Below, one piece after another: positions 1 to 6,963 of a DNA stretch of 16,960 nucleotides. The notes beneath the pieces were generated by a model. That model made no database searches, had not been told where the DNA came from, and saw nothing but the letters and a program-made list of their open reading frames with translations. Each line of letters begins with the position of its first letter. Positions within the stretch are counted from its first letter, which is position 1. Source of the stretch: Candidatus Poribacteria bacterium (GTDB lineage Bacteria; Poribacteria; WGA-4E; WGA-3G). A program made the translations under genes and the position numbers. The stretch is taken from contig VXXH01000376.1 of NCBI GenBank assembly GCA_009835515.1, forward strand, positions 1-16,960, read 5' to 3'.

Positions 1-66
1 ATACCCGCTTACAAACCCTAATCTTATACCTCAGAAAAAAATGGGGGTAAGTGAGCTAAATCGCGT

Positions 67-95
67 TTGCATTATAGTGAGATGCGTGGTATAAT
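67..95 (+). promoter_or_regulatory. sigma70-type promoter with extended -10
   Basis: TTGCAT at 67-72 and a perfect TATAAT at 90-95 are separated by 17 bp, and TGG directly before the -10 fits an extended -10 (TGn). The expected transcription start is near 102, only about 9 nt before the ATG at 111. There is no Shine-Dalgarno sequence between them. The reading frame upstream of 111 is closed by TGA at 78-80 with no ATG, GTG or TTG in between, so the start cannot be moved upstream. This promoter probably drives the block up to about 4113. Confidence 0.7.
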
Positions 96-110
96 TTACG
101 CATAGCATTT

Positions 111-872
111 ATGTTACACGAATTTAACGAAAAAGAATTATCCATTACAGAAGATGGCGCGCCGATACTTACTTGCCATCGTGGTGGCGGTGTAGCACGT
201 CCGCCATATCTGCATCCGCTCTATGCCCCCAATGGACAAGTGGTAACGGATGACACAAGCATCGGACATCAGCATCCACCGGGAATCTGTTTCACTTGCG
301 GAACCGTCAATGATGGGCAGCTGAGTCAGGATGAAATTACGCGCGACACAGCGGCAGATTCAGCGAGGTTTTCTATTGTCACGACATGGAAAGATTCGGC
401 AGAACCGTACCTGATAGAAACTTGCACGGCAGAAGTTCAACCACGTCAGACCGAAGTGCAGGTCTTGGATATGGAGTTCTCATTACAGGCACCGAGTCAC
501 TCGCTTGAATTTACGGGAGGTATAGGACTCGGCTGCCTCGCTGCTGAGATGGAGTACCGGAAAGCCGCTAACGCAGACGGACGGATTGGCGAGTCAGAGG
601 TAAATAGCAATATATCGGCGTGGGGTACGCTCTGCGGACTTACGGCTGCTGAGCAGGAAGCCGTCGGGGTCGCCATCTTTCCGCATCCATCAAACGGCGA
701 CACAACATTTCTCGCGGCGGATGCTTCTTTCGGATATCTTTTCGCACAGACGGCACCTTTTACACTAAACACAGTTACAACACACACATTAAAATATCGT
801 GTGCTTGCATACACTGGCGATCTCTTTACCGTGGACTTATGGGAATACTACCAAGATTATACGAGTATGTAA
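111..872 (+). CDS. DUF6807 (PmoA-like) family protein
   Basis: A 253-residue cytoplasmic protein with no signal peptide or membrane segment. Residues 34-64 carry the pattern typical of DUF6807: a YLHPLYAPNGQVVTDD stretch, then a His/Pro segment (GHQHPPGICF). The family was once labelled methane oxygenase PmoA, but it is unrelated to particulate methane monooxygenase. It is common near sugar-related genes in marine and planctomycete-type genomes and is thought to be a beta-sandwich protein; its reaction is not established. Here the neighbours are tRNA-modification and maturation genes, not sugar genes, so context does not help. The start is forced by an upstream stop at 78-80. The stop is 4 nt before miaB, suggesting cotranscription. 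Confidence 0.75.
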   Translation: MLHEFNEKELSITEDGAPILTCHRGGGVARPPYLHPLYAPNGQVVTDDTSIGHQHPPGICFTCGTVNDGQLSQDEITRDTAADSARFSIVTTWKDSAEPYLIETCTAEVQPRQTEVQVLDMEFSLQAPSHSLEFTGGIGLGCLAAEMEYRKAANADGRIGESEVNSNISAWGTLCGLTAAEQEAVGVAIFPHPSNGDTTFLAADASFGYLFAQTAPFTLNTVTTHTLKYRVLAYTGDLFTVDLWEYYQDYTSM

Positions 873-876
873 GATT

Positions 877-2313
877 ATGAAAAACGAAACGCTTTTTCCA
901 CTTTATAATAAAGACACTCCGCATCCGCCACCGCACAAATCGCAAGGCGGGACATCTACTGACGCACCTCAGCAGGCACACGTGCGCCGGGTCTACATCG
1001 AAACTTATGGCTGTCAGATGAACGTCAGTGACAGTGAACTGATGGCAGGCATTTTGACACAAAGCGGACACCAGACAGTGACGCATATTGACGATGCCGA
1101 TGTCGTTCTTGTCAATACTTGTGCGATACGGGAAAATGCGGAAACGAAGGTTATCAATCGGCTCAAGCATCTCAACCACCGCAAACGTCGGCAGCCAGAA
1201 CTCATTATCGGGGTTTGCGGTTGTATGGCGCAACATCTCCGCGACCGACTCTTGGACGCTGCACCCTACGTCGATCTCGTGATGGGGCCGGATGCCTATC
1301 GGAATCTACCCATCGCACTGGATTCGTTGACAGGTGGTGTGGAGGCACACGTCTCCCTGAAAGACCGAGATCCGTTCCTCGGATTACGCTTGGACAAAAG
1401 CGAGGATTATGCCGACATCGCACCCATCCGAAAAGAAGGGATCCGGGCATGGCTCACGATTCAGCGAGGCTGCGATAAGATGTGCACCTTCTGCATCGTT
1501 CCGTTCGTGCGTGGTCGGGAGCGGAGTCTACCGTTGAAACTCCTCGTTGAAGATGTCGAAAAATTAGTTGACCAAGGGTTCAAAGAAGTCGTCTTGCTCG
1601 GTCAGACGGTTAACTCCTATCGCGACAACGGCTCCGATTTTGGGGATCTGCTCTATGCTGTCGGCGAAGTCAACGGCTTAGAACGCGTGCGCTTTACCTC
1701 GCCACATCCGGCAGATGCGACGGAGCGTATGATTGACGCTATGGCGAGTTCTCTAACTGTTTGTAAACATTTGCATCTCCCGCTGCAATCTGGATCTACG
1801 CCGGTACTTGAGCGGATGCGTCGTACCTACACGGCGGAAGCGTATCGGGCACTCGTCTCGAAACTTCGTGAACGTATCCCGGACATTGCCCTCTCTACCG
1901 ATGTTATTGTCGGTTTCTGTGGCGAAACCGAAGCAGAATTTATGCAGACGTATCAGATGATGGCGGACATCCGATACGATTCGGCGTTCATGTTCAAGTA
2001 TTCCGAACGTGAAGGCACACTTGCACACAAGGCACTACCTGATGATGTGCCGGAGACAGAAAAGGGAGAACGCCTCAAACAGATTATTGAACTTCAGGAG
2101 CAGATCTCTGCAGAAATCAACACGGCTGCAGTCGGTGATACTGTCGCTGTGCTGGTGGAGGGCGAATCGCGTCGGGAAACGGATAAATATTACGGCAAAA
2201 CAGACGGTTTCAAAACGGCAGTATTTCCCAAAGTAGATAGTAAAATCGGTGAGGTTGTCAACGTTCGCATTCACAGTACAACAGCGCATACCTTGATTGG
2301 ACAGATTGTCTGA
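877..2313 (+). CDS. miaB: tRNA-2-methylthio-N6-dimethylallyladenosine synthase MiaB
   Basis: A radical SAM methylthiotransferase that adds a methylthio group to i6A37 of tRNAs reading U-starting codons. Starting at the ATG at 877, the protein is 478 residues. The N-terminal UPF0004 domain supplies the auxiliary cluster cysteines C46 (ETYGCQMN), C82 (NTCAIRE) and C116 (CGCMAQ). The radical SAM motif CDKMCTFC gives C199, C203 and C206. The C-terminal ~65 residues form a TRAM-like RNA-binding domain. The start at 877 is preferred because an earlier start at 799 would overlap the upstream gene by 74 bp and add an unrelated tail. Even so, about 36 residues precede the conserved domain, including a Pro/His-rich stretch (PHPPPHK). 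The stop overlaps the map start by one base (TGATG). Confidence 0.95.
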   Translation: MKNETLFPLYNKDTPHPPPHKSQGGTSTDAPQQAHVRRVYIETYGCQMNVSDSELMAGILTQSGHQTVTHIDDADVVLVNTCAIRENAETKVINRLKHLNHRKRRQPELIIGVCGCMAQHLRDRLLDAAPYVDLVMGPDAYRNLPIALDSLTGGVEAHVSLKDRDPFLGLRLDKSEDYADIAPIRKEGIRAWLTIQRGCDKMCTFCIVPFVRGRERSLPLKLLVEDVEKLVDQGFKEVVLLGQTVNSYRDNGSDFGDLLYAVGEVNGLERVRFTSPHPADATERMIDAMASSLTVCKHLHLPLQSGSTPVLERMRRTYTAEAYRALVSKLRERIPDIALSTDVIVGFCGETEAEFMQTYQMMADIRYDSAFMFKYSEREGTLAHKALPDDVPETEKGERLKQIIELQEQISAEINTAAVGDTVAVLVEGESRRETDKYYGKTDGFKTAVFPKVDSKIGEVVNVRIHSTTAHTLIGQIV

Positions 2314-3098
2314 TGGATAAACTTAGGATCAAAAACAGACTCGAAATTGAGAAGATGAAACGGAGCGGTAAAGCAGCTGCGACTGTACTTAAGCGCGTTG
2401 GAGAGGCAATTGCCCCCGGTGTATCCACCGCCGACTTGGAACGCATTTCACGTGATACCATTGCCGAAGTCAATGCTACATCTTCCTTCTTAGGCTATCA
2501 GTTACCGGAACACAGCCCCTATCCTGCCACGATATGTACCTCGATTAACGATGTCGTCATCCATGGGATTCCAGCCGAAAGTCAGGTGTTGAAAGCAGGT
2601 GACATTATCGGGATTGATATCGCTGTCAGCATTGACGGCTATCACGGCGATAACGCATACACTTTCCCTGTTGGAGACATCTCACGCTCAGCGGAACGGT
2701 TGCTTGACGCAACGCGAAGTTCGCTCTACGATGCGATCGCCGAAGCGAAACCGGGGAACCGGATTGGGGACATCTCTTTCAAATTACAGAATGGGGCGGA
2801 ATCGCATGGGTTCTCTGTACTCCAGAGTTTTGCTGGGCACGGTATCGGACGAAACCTACACGAAGCACCGGAGGTTCCGTGTATGGGTGTTGCTGGGCGC
2901 GGGTTGCGCCTCAGACCGGGAATGGTACTCGCTATTGAAACTATGGTGAATATTGGGTTACCCGATGTCCAGATGTCGCCAGACGGATGGACGATTACAA
3001 CTGTAGATGGTTCCTTGTCCGCTCTCTTTGAACACACAGTAGCGATTCTTTCCGATGGACCCGAAATTTTAACAGGGAGCGCATTGTGGGAAATCTAA
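2313..3098 (+). CDS. map: type I methionine aminopeptidase
   Basis: A cytosolic metalloenzyme that removes the initiator Met from nascent proteins. The 261-residue length is normal for a bacterial type Ia enzyme. All five metal ligands are present: D102 (IGIDIAV), D113 (YHGDNA), H176 (FAGHGIG), E209 (AIETMV) and E240 (LFEHTVA). The substrate-binding His is H84 (VVIHGIP). There is no N-terminal zinc-binding extension. The ATG shares its A with the final base of the miaB stop, indicating translational coupling. The last 13 bp overlap the start of ccmC. Pairing of map with secY/infA, common elsewhere, is absent here. Confidence 0.95.
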   Translation: MDKLRIKNRLEIEKMKRSGKAAATVLKRVGEAIAPGVSTADLERISRDTIAEVNATSSFLGYQLPEHSPYPATICTSINDVVIHGIPAESQVLKAGDIIGIDIAVSIDGYHGDNAYTFPVGDISRSAERLLDATRSSLYDAIAEAKPGNRIGDISFKLQNGAESHGFSVLQSFAGHGIGRNLHEAPEVPCMGVAGRGLRLRPGMVLAIETMVNIGLPDVQMSPDGWTITTVDGSLSALFEHTVAILSDGPEILTGSALWEI

Positions 3099-3766
3099 GT
3101 ACAAAAATAATAGCCGCTATCACTGCCATCCTCATCTTCATCTCGCTCTATCTTATCTTCGGTTACGCGCGTACTGAAGGCACAATGCTTGAAGTCCAAA
3201 AGATTTTCTACTACCACGTCTCAGCAGCACTCACCGTTTTTGTAGCGTTTGGTGTCAACTGTGTTTTTAGTATCAAGTACCTTATCCAACGGAGACCGAA
3301 CGACGATCTGCTGGCAGTTGCGGCGGCGGAACTCGGTGTTATCTTTTGCACGGTCGCGCTGCTGTCGGGCCCCATCTGGGCGCGGTACGCCTGGAACACA
3401 TGGTGGAATTGGGAGGCTCGCCTCACGAGCACACTTGTGCTCTGGCTTATGTACATCGGTTATTTTATCCTCCGTTCGGCTTTAGAAGGCGACAAACGCG
3501 GTGTCTATTCCGCAGTACTCGGAATTATCGCTTATTTGGATGTTCCGATTGTCTATTACGCCGTAGATATCTGGCAAGGCGGATTACATCCCGACCGTGG
3601 GACAAAATGGAGTCTTGAGGCGACAATGCGGTATACATGGATGGTAGCACTGCTCGCACTTATTATGCTCTTTACATTCTTGCTAATCATCCGATACCGA
3701 ATGAAAAAGACAGAAGCCCGCTATGAGAGATTACAACAGAAATACCTTGAGGAGACATCTGGATGA
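3086..3766 (+). CDS. ccmC: cytochrome c biogenesis protein CcmC (haem handling)
   Basis: An inner-membrane protein of the haem-handling family that presents haem on the periplasmic side and loads it onto CcmE in System I cytochrome c maturation. The 226 residues hold six predicted membrane helices. The tryptophan-rich haem-binding (WWD) motif is at 103-114 (WNTWWNWEARLT; Glu replaces the usual Asp). The probable axial haem ligands are H44 (FYYHVSAA) and H168 (GGLHPDRG). The start is GTG at 3086, supported by AGGGAG 6 nt upstream; the gene overlaps map by 13 bp. Its stop overlaps the next start by ATGA. No ccmA, ccmB, ccmE or ccmF lies in this window, so the rest of the pathway must be elsewhere. 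CcsA (System II) is a weaker alternative given the short length. Confidence 0.9.
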   Translation: MGNLSTKIIAAITAILIFISLYLIFGYARTEGTMLEVQKIFYYHVSAALTVFVAFGVNCVFSIKYLIQRRPNDDLLAVAAAELGVIFCTVALLSGPIWARYAWNTWWNWEARLTSTLVLWLMYIGYFILRSALEGDKRGVYSAVLGIIAYLDVPIVYYAVDIWQGGLHPDRGTKWSLEATMRYTWMVALLALIMLFTFLLIIRYRMKKTEARYERLQQKYLEETSG

Positions 3767-4113
3767 AGATACTGATTTTAGCAAGTTTTCTGGTGGTACT
3801 TGTATTATTCATCTTTGCGACCCAGGTACCAGTGGATATAACATCTGACAAGGTTTCAGGGGCTGTTTCGGAGGCAATCTCACAGTCTGAGGTGCCTGTG
3901 GATGAAGAGGTCGTGGAGCAGGCGGTGATAAGTTCTATTGAGATACTCGAAAAAGCGCAGAGGACCCGCCTCAAATATCTCGCTGCTGCCTATATTGTGA
4001 TATGGTTGGTCTTTATGTTATACGTATTGCGCTTGGGGCAACAGCAACAGGCTTTAGACAAACGACTCGCGCAGCTTGAAGACACATCTGTAACAGTGGC
4101 CAGTAACCAGTAA
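3763..4113 (+). CDS. CcmD-like membrane protein with N-terminal extension
   Basis: A 116-residue protein. Residues 3-20 are a hydrophobic segment (signal anchor or cleavable signal). Residues 21-66 are acidic and probably periplasmic. Residues 71-91 form a second membrane helix (YLAAAYIVIWLVFMLYVLRL), followed by a Gln-rich short coiled coil (QQQQALDKRLAQLE). The C-terminal half matches the shape of CcmD, the small partner that helps release holo-CcmE: one helix starting with YLAAAY, then a charged coiled tail. Usual CcmD is only about 45-70 residues, so the N-terminal half is extra. It follows ccmC with an ATGA overlap and has a good GAGGAG site. The last residues (VASNQ) and the stop lie within the left arm of an intergenic repeat. 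The assignment rests on context and topology, not a catalytic motif. Confidence 0.7.
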   Translation: MKILILASFLVVLVLFIFATQVPVDITSDKVSGAVSEAISQSEVPVDEEVVEQAVISSIEILEKAQRTRLKYLAAAYIVIWLVFMLYVLRLGQQQQALDKRLAQLEDTSVTVASNQ

Positions 4114-4258
4114 CCAGTGCCCAGTTAAAGAGTGGATCGCGTGAGACAACAGTTTTGGGGTAACCTTAGAGGAAACACCCAAGCAAAAACACCCTCTTTT
4201 CTGGTAACTGGTAACTATAAACAGGAAACTTCTTCTCTGGTAACTGGTAACTGGAAAC
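4094..4258. repeat. palindromic intergenic repeat, CTGGTWA type
   Basis: The left arm is made of 7-bp units (CAGTAAC x2, 4101-4117). Two right arms are near 4200-4216 and 4236-4254 (CTGGTAACTGGTAACT each). The reverse complement of the left arm differs from the right arms by one base per 7-mer, so the element can fold back imperfectly. The left arm codes for the final residues and stop of the CcmD-like gene. The right end abuts the next start (4266) and supplies the only weak ribosome-binding sequence (GGAA). It resembles a small non-autonomous element; no transposase is present. Confidence 0.6.
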
Positions 4259-4265
4259 TTTAAAA

Positions 4266-4733
4266 ATGAAAACGTTCCTTTTTGAATCACAACAGACACT
4301 TGAGCAGCCAATCACGGAAGTTTTTGAATTCTTTTCTAATGCGCATAACCTCGCGGTGATAACACCACCGTGGCTGCGATTTGAAGTGCTGACCCCGGCA
4401 CCGATTGAAATGCTGCCCGGAACGCGTATCGATTATCGGTTAAAACTCCGCGGGATTCCACTCCGTTGGCAGAGCGAGATTACGGAATGGAATCCACCTT
4501 ATGGGTTTGCTGACGAACAACGCCGCGGTCCCTACCGACTCTGGCGGCATACACATACCTTTGATGAGACAGAAAACGGGGTTGTCGTTGGCGATTCGGT
4601 TGAATATGCGGTTTGGGGAGATGGGCTTATTAATAAATTGTTCGTGCGTCCAGATATAGAGAAGATTTTCGCTTACCGCTCAGAACAGTTAGATGAAATC
4701 TTCCGTCATAAAAAAAATAACACTTCTCCGTAA
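4266..4733 (+). CDS. SRPBCC-fold ligand-binding protein
   Basis: A 155-residue soluble protein with the SRPBCC (START/Bet v 1-like) helix-grip layout: an N-terminal strand, an Ile/Thr-Glu-Val-Phe-Glu-Phe-Phe helix with the NAHNLAVITPPWL segment typical of the polyketide-cyclase-like subgroup, a run of alternating strands (DYRLKLRGIPLRW, WQSEITEWNPP), and a C-terminal amphipathic helix (IEKIFAYRSEQLDEIF). The family binds hydrophobic ligands; the ligand here is unknown. Similar stand-alone domains are often labelled cyclase/dehydrase or CoxG-like without proof. The start has only a weak GGAA upstream, from the repeat. The last 28 bp overlap the 3' end of the convergent transglycosylase gene. 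Confidence 0.8.
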   Translation: MKTFLFESQQTLEQPITEVFEFFSNAHNLAVITPPWLRFEVLTPAPIEMLPGTRIDYRLKLRGIPLRWQSEITEWNPPYGFADEQRRGPYRLWRHTHTFDETENGVVVGDSVEYAVWGDGLINKLFVRPDIEKIFAYRSEQLDEIFRHKKNNTSP

Positions 4734-5377
4734 AAACAGAGCCTACCATAATAATGCATCACACGTTTTACGTAGTTTGATGTCTCATTAAATCCTTCAA
4801 AATACCCGTGGGGAGGTGCTTCGCTTCCCCACACTTGTTTATGTATAGATGCGTGTTGCTGGGTCAGTTGGCTGAGTGCTTTACGTACGGGTTCCCATAG
4901 CAACGGATTCGCCTTTTGTTGATGACGGGCAAGTGCTTGTGCGTCGCGAACGCGGCCGAGACCGGCGTTGTAACTTGCTAATACGAGTTGGTGTTGATGA
5001 TCCGGTTGGCTTTCTGGAAACACATGGTAGAGTGTATGTAGGTGCCGTGCTGCACCAGCGATGTTCTGCTCCGCATCTAACGGGTCGTCAACGCCGAGTT
5101 CTTTTGCTGTTTTAGGCATCAGTTGTGTCAATCCTTGTGCTCCCACAGCACTTCGCGCTTTTTCGTCGAACCCGGATTCTTGGGCAATCAGCGCACAGAT
5201 GAGTCGCGGGTCCAAATTCTCTTTAGCGGCATATTTCTGGATCAGTCCCTTGTATTTCAGAATCTTCGGTGTCAGCGCGAGCAGTCGCAGATCCAGGTGA
5301 AGGTTAATGATGCCACTGGACACAAGGAGCAAAGCGATTGTTACGATAACAAAGATGAGTGTGCGTTTCCGAATCAT
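4706..5377 (-). CDS. membrane-anchored lytic transglycosylase (SLT/GH23 domain)
   Basis: Cleaves the MurNAc-GlcNAc bond of peptidoglycan to give 1,6-anhydro ends, on the periplasmic side. A single N-terminal hydrophobic segment (residues 7-25) anchors or exports it. The SLT domain follows: catalytic E67 in IAQESGF, GLTQLMP at 82-88, NIAGAARHL at 105-113 and SYNAGLGRV at 135-143. The C-terminal NETSNYVKRVMHYY segment is typical of Slt70/MltC-type domains. Length 223 is normal for a minimal enzyme. There is no LysM or SH3 wall-binding domain. GGAG lies 7 nt before the ATG. It is the last gene of the nadE-wzi-slt run, 53 bp after wzi, and its 3' end runs into the opposing SRPBCC gene. Confidence 0.92.
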   Translation of the reverse strand: MIRKRTLIFVIVTIALLLVSSGIINLHLDLRLLALTPKILKYKGLIQKYAAKENLDPRLICALIAQESGFDEKARSAVGAQGLTQLMPKTAKELGVDDPLDAEQNIAGAARHLHTLYHVFPESQPDHQHQLVLASYNAGLGRVRDAQALARHQQKANPLLWEPVRKALSQLTQQHASIHKQVWGSEAPPHGYFEGFNETSNYVKRVMHYYGRLCFYGEVLFFL

Positions 5378-5390
5378 TGATTAGCTCCGT

Positions 5391-5432
5391 AGGAGGTGCG
5401 GATACAGGAGCAGTGATACACAACTGATAACT
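5391..5432. repeat. degenerate copy of the CAGTTATCAG-type repeat
   Basis: AGGAGGTGC at 5391-5399 and ACAACTGATAACT at 5420-5432 occur in the same order and orientation as in the better element at 9089-9184 (9121-9129 and 9158-9170). This is a shorter, decayed copy. It lies between wzi and the transglycosylase gene, and its right edge overlaps the wzi stop codon (5431-5433). Confidence 0.5.
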
Positions 5433-6963
5433 ATAGGTAATAACCCAACTGGAACATGAGTTTGTGTCTTTGATTTGTTTCCCTGTTCCGATGTTCACTA
5501 TTTCGCGTGTGGTGCCATGCGTACGAGAGAAATATATTCCATGCATCTAATGGGCGATAGGAAAACCGCCCGCCGATCTCCGTTGTTCGTGCGACGACAC
5601 CGGTAGGAAACGGAAGCGAATCATAATCTTCACCATAAAACCGGTCGACGATGCTGCCTTCACCGTGACGGGTCAGTACTGCGCGAACCTCCGCCGCCGC
5701 GGAGACAGTAAATTGATAGGATGCCGAAAGTCGCAATGTGTCCGAATCGTTACTGATGGGGTGTCCAATTGCGTAGCCGAAATGCGTGAACTGGTTATCA
5801 GGGTCGAGATGTGTGTACGCCCATCGATTGACCCGGGCGTATTCGCTATGGATTCCGAGTTGGCGATCGAGATGTTGTGGGTACCATGTCAAGCCCAAAA
5901 TCCATGCGACTGCGTGTGGATCGTTGGAATCAGATTCATATTGGATATCGTCGATAACCCATTCCGCATAGAGACGTACGCCATCAATAGGTCGGATCGC
6001 TGCATCAACAGCAAACATGACATTATCGTCGGCTTTTGCGTTATATTGTAGGGCGTAATAGAAGGTGAACGGGTTCGCATACTTCCACTCCAGCGTCTGC
6101 GCATCGCCACCGTAAAGTATCCACTCGGCAACGCCGATTTCCACACGGTCGTTGTATTGATAGTCGAGTCGGTGTCCACTCATATAGCGTTTCGCCAGAT
6201 AGCGTTTTGTGCCATCGTCGTACCATGTTGAATCCAGTTGTGTCGTGAAAGCCGTCGCTTTGAGTCGTTTTCCAAATGTACCGGTAAGTCGAACTTGGTC
6301 AAACGGGGGTGAGTTATCCGAGATCCCTACCGTTTTATACCGACTTGCACCCCAGAAAATCCAATCCCTGCCGACAAGTAGGTTAAGGTGGGTACCGTTT
6401 ACCTGCAAATAACTCCTTTTGAAGTCCATAGTGTACTCGCCACGCCACCGTTCAAGACGTTGTCCTGCAGTCTTTCCGTCAAGCGGAGGACTCTCAAAGT
6501 TATGCGCTTCAAATTCGGAATAAAGTGTTAGGCGCGGTGCTGACGGCGGTTTAAGCGTCCCTGCTGTCCAGTGAAAAGCTGTCTCAAGTGCGGGTGCTAT
6601 TTTTTTTTCTGTCGCGCGGAGTTGCGGAAGAAAGGCTATTCGCCTTCCATCGCTATCTGCGAGTTCCCTACGAAACGCTCGTTTCAACTTTTCAAGGAGT
6701 TTCCGATCTATCTCTGATGGAATGACGCTACCTGCGCGTATGCGCGATTCAGCCTGCCGTATAATTTGTGCGACCTCTGCTCTCGAGAGCGGTGCGGTCT
6801 GCCGATGGAATCCGCCTGTGATGCCGTCGGTTTCCAGCTTCGCAAGCGCATCGGTAATCCATCCATCGAAGTTTGCGGGGACATCGGGCGCGCCGTGCGC
6901 AGTGCTGAAAATGAACATGACGGTGAAGAGAAAGATTGTGTTTTGTAAAATTGGATGTATCAC
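5431..6963 (-). CDS. Wzi-like capsule assembly outer-membrane protein with SLH-like N-terminus
   Basis: A 510-residue protein with a signal peptide (about residues 1-24, FIFSTAHG then APDVP). Residues 31-72 resemble an S-layer homology segment ([17 protein letters not shown], then [10 protein letters not shown]). The rest alternates short strands rich in aromatic residues, as in a beta-barrel, and ends in QLGYYL, like outer-membrane proteins with a terminal aromatic region. [20 protein letters not shown] and the following SPPFDQV (198-224) are the recognisable Wzi signature. Wzi of Escherichia coli anchors group 1 capsule at the surface. No capsule synthesis genes are visible here, so the role is inferred from the family. 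The start is GTG at 6963, overlapping the nadE stop by 4 bp, with GGAGG 7 nt upstream. Confidence 0.82.
   Translation of the reverse strand: MIHPILQNTIFLFTVMFIFSTAHGAPDVPANFDGWITDALAKLETDGITGGFHRQTAPLSRAEVAQIIRQAESRIRAGSVIPSEIDRKLLEKLKRAFRRELADSDGRRIAFLPQLRATEKKIAPALETAFHWTAGTLKPPSAPRLTLYSEFEAHNFESPPLDGKTAGQRLERWRGEYTMDFKRSYLQVNGTHLNLLVGRDWIFWGASRYKTVGISDNSPPFDQVRLTGTFGKRLKATAFTTQLDSTWYDDGTKRYLAKRYMSGHRLDYQYNDRVEIGVAEWILYGGDAQTLEWKYANPFTFYYALQYNAKADDNVMFAVDAAIRPIDGVRLYAEWVIDDIQYESDSNDPHAVAWILGLTWYPQHLDRQLGIHSEYARVNRWAYTHLDPDNQFTHFGYAIGHPISNDSDTLRLSASYQFTVSAAAEVRAVLTRHGEGSIVDRFYGEDYDSLPFPTGVVARTTEIGGRFSYRPLDAWNIFLSYAWHHTRNSEHRNRETNQRHKLMFQLGYYL

Noticed and set aside
799..876. An earlier in-frame start for miaB giving 504 residues.
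   Set aside because: It would overlap the DUF6807 gene by 74 bp and add a tail foreign to MiaB. The ATG at 877 lies just after the upstream stop.
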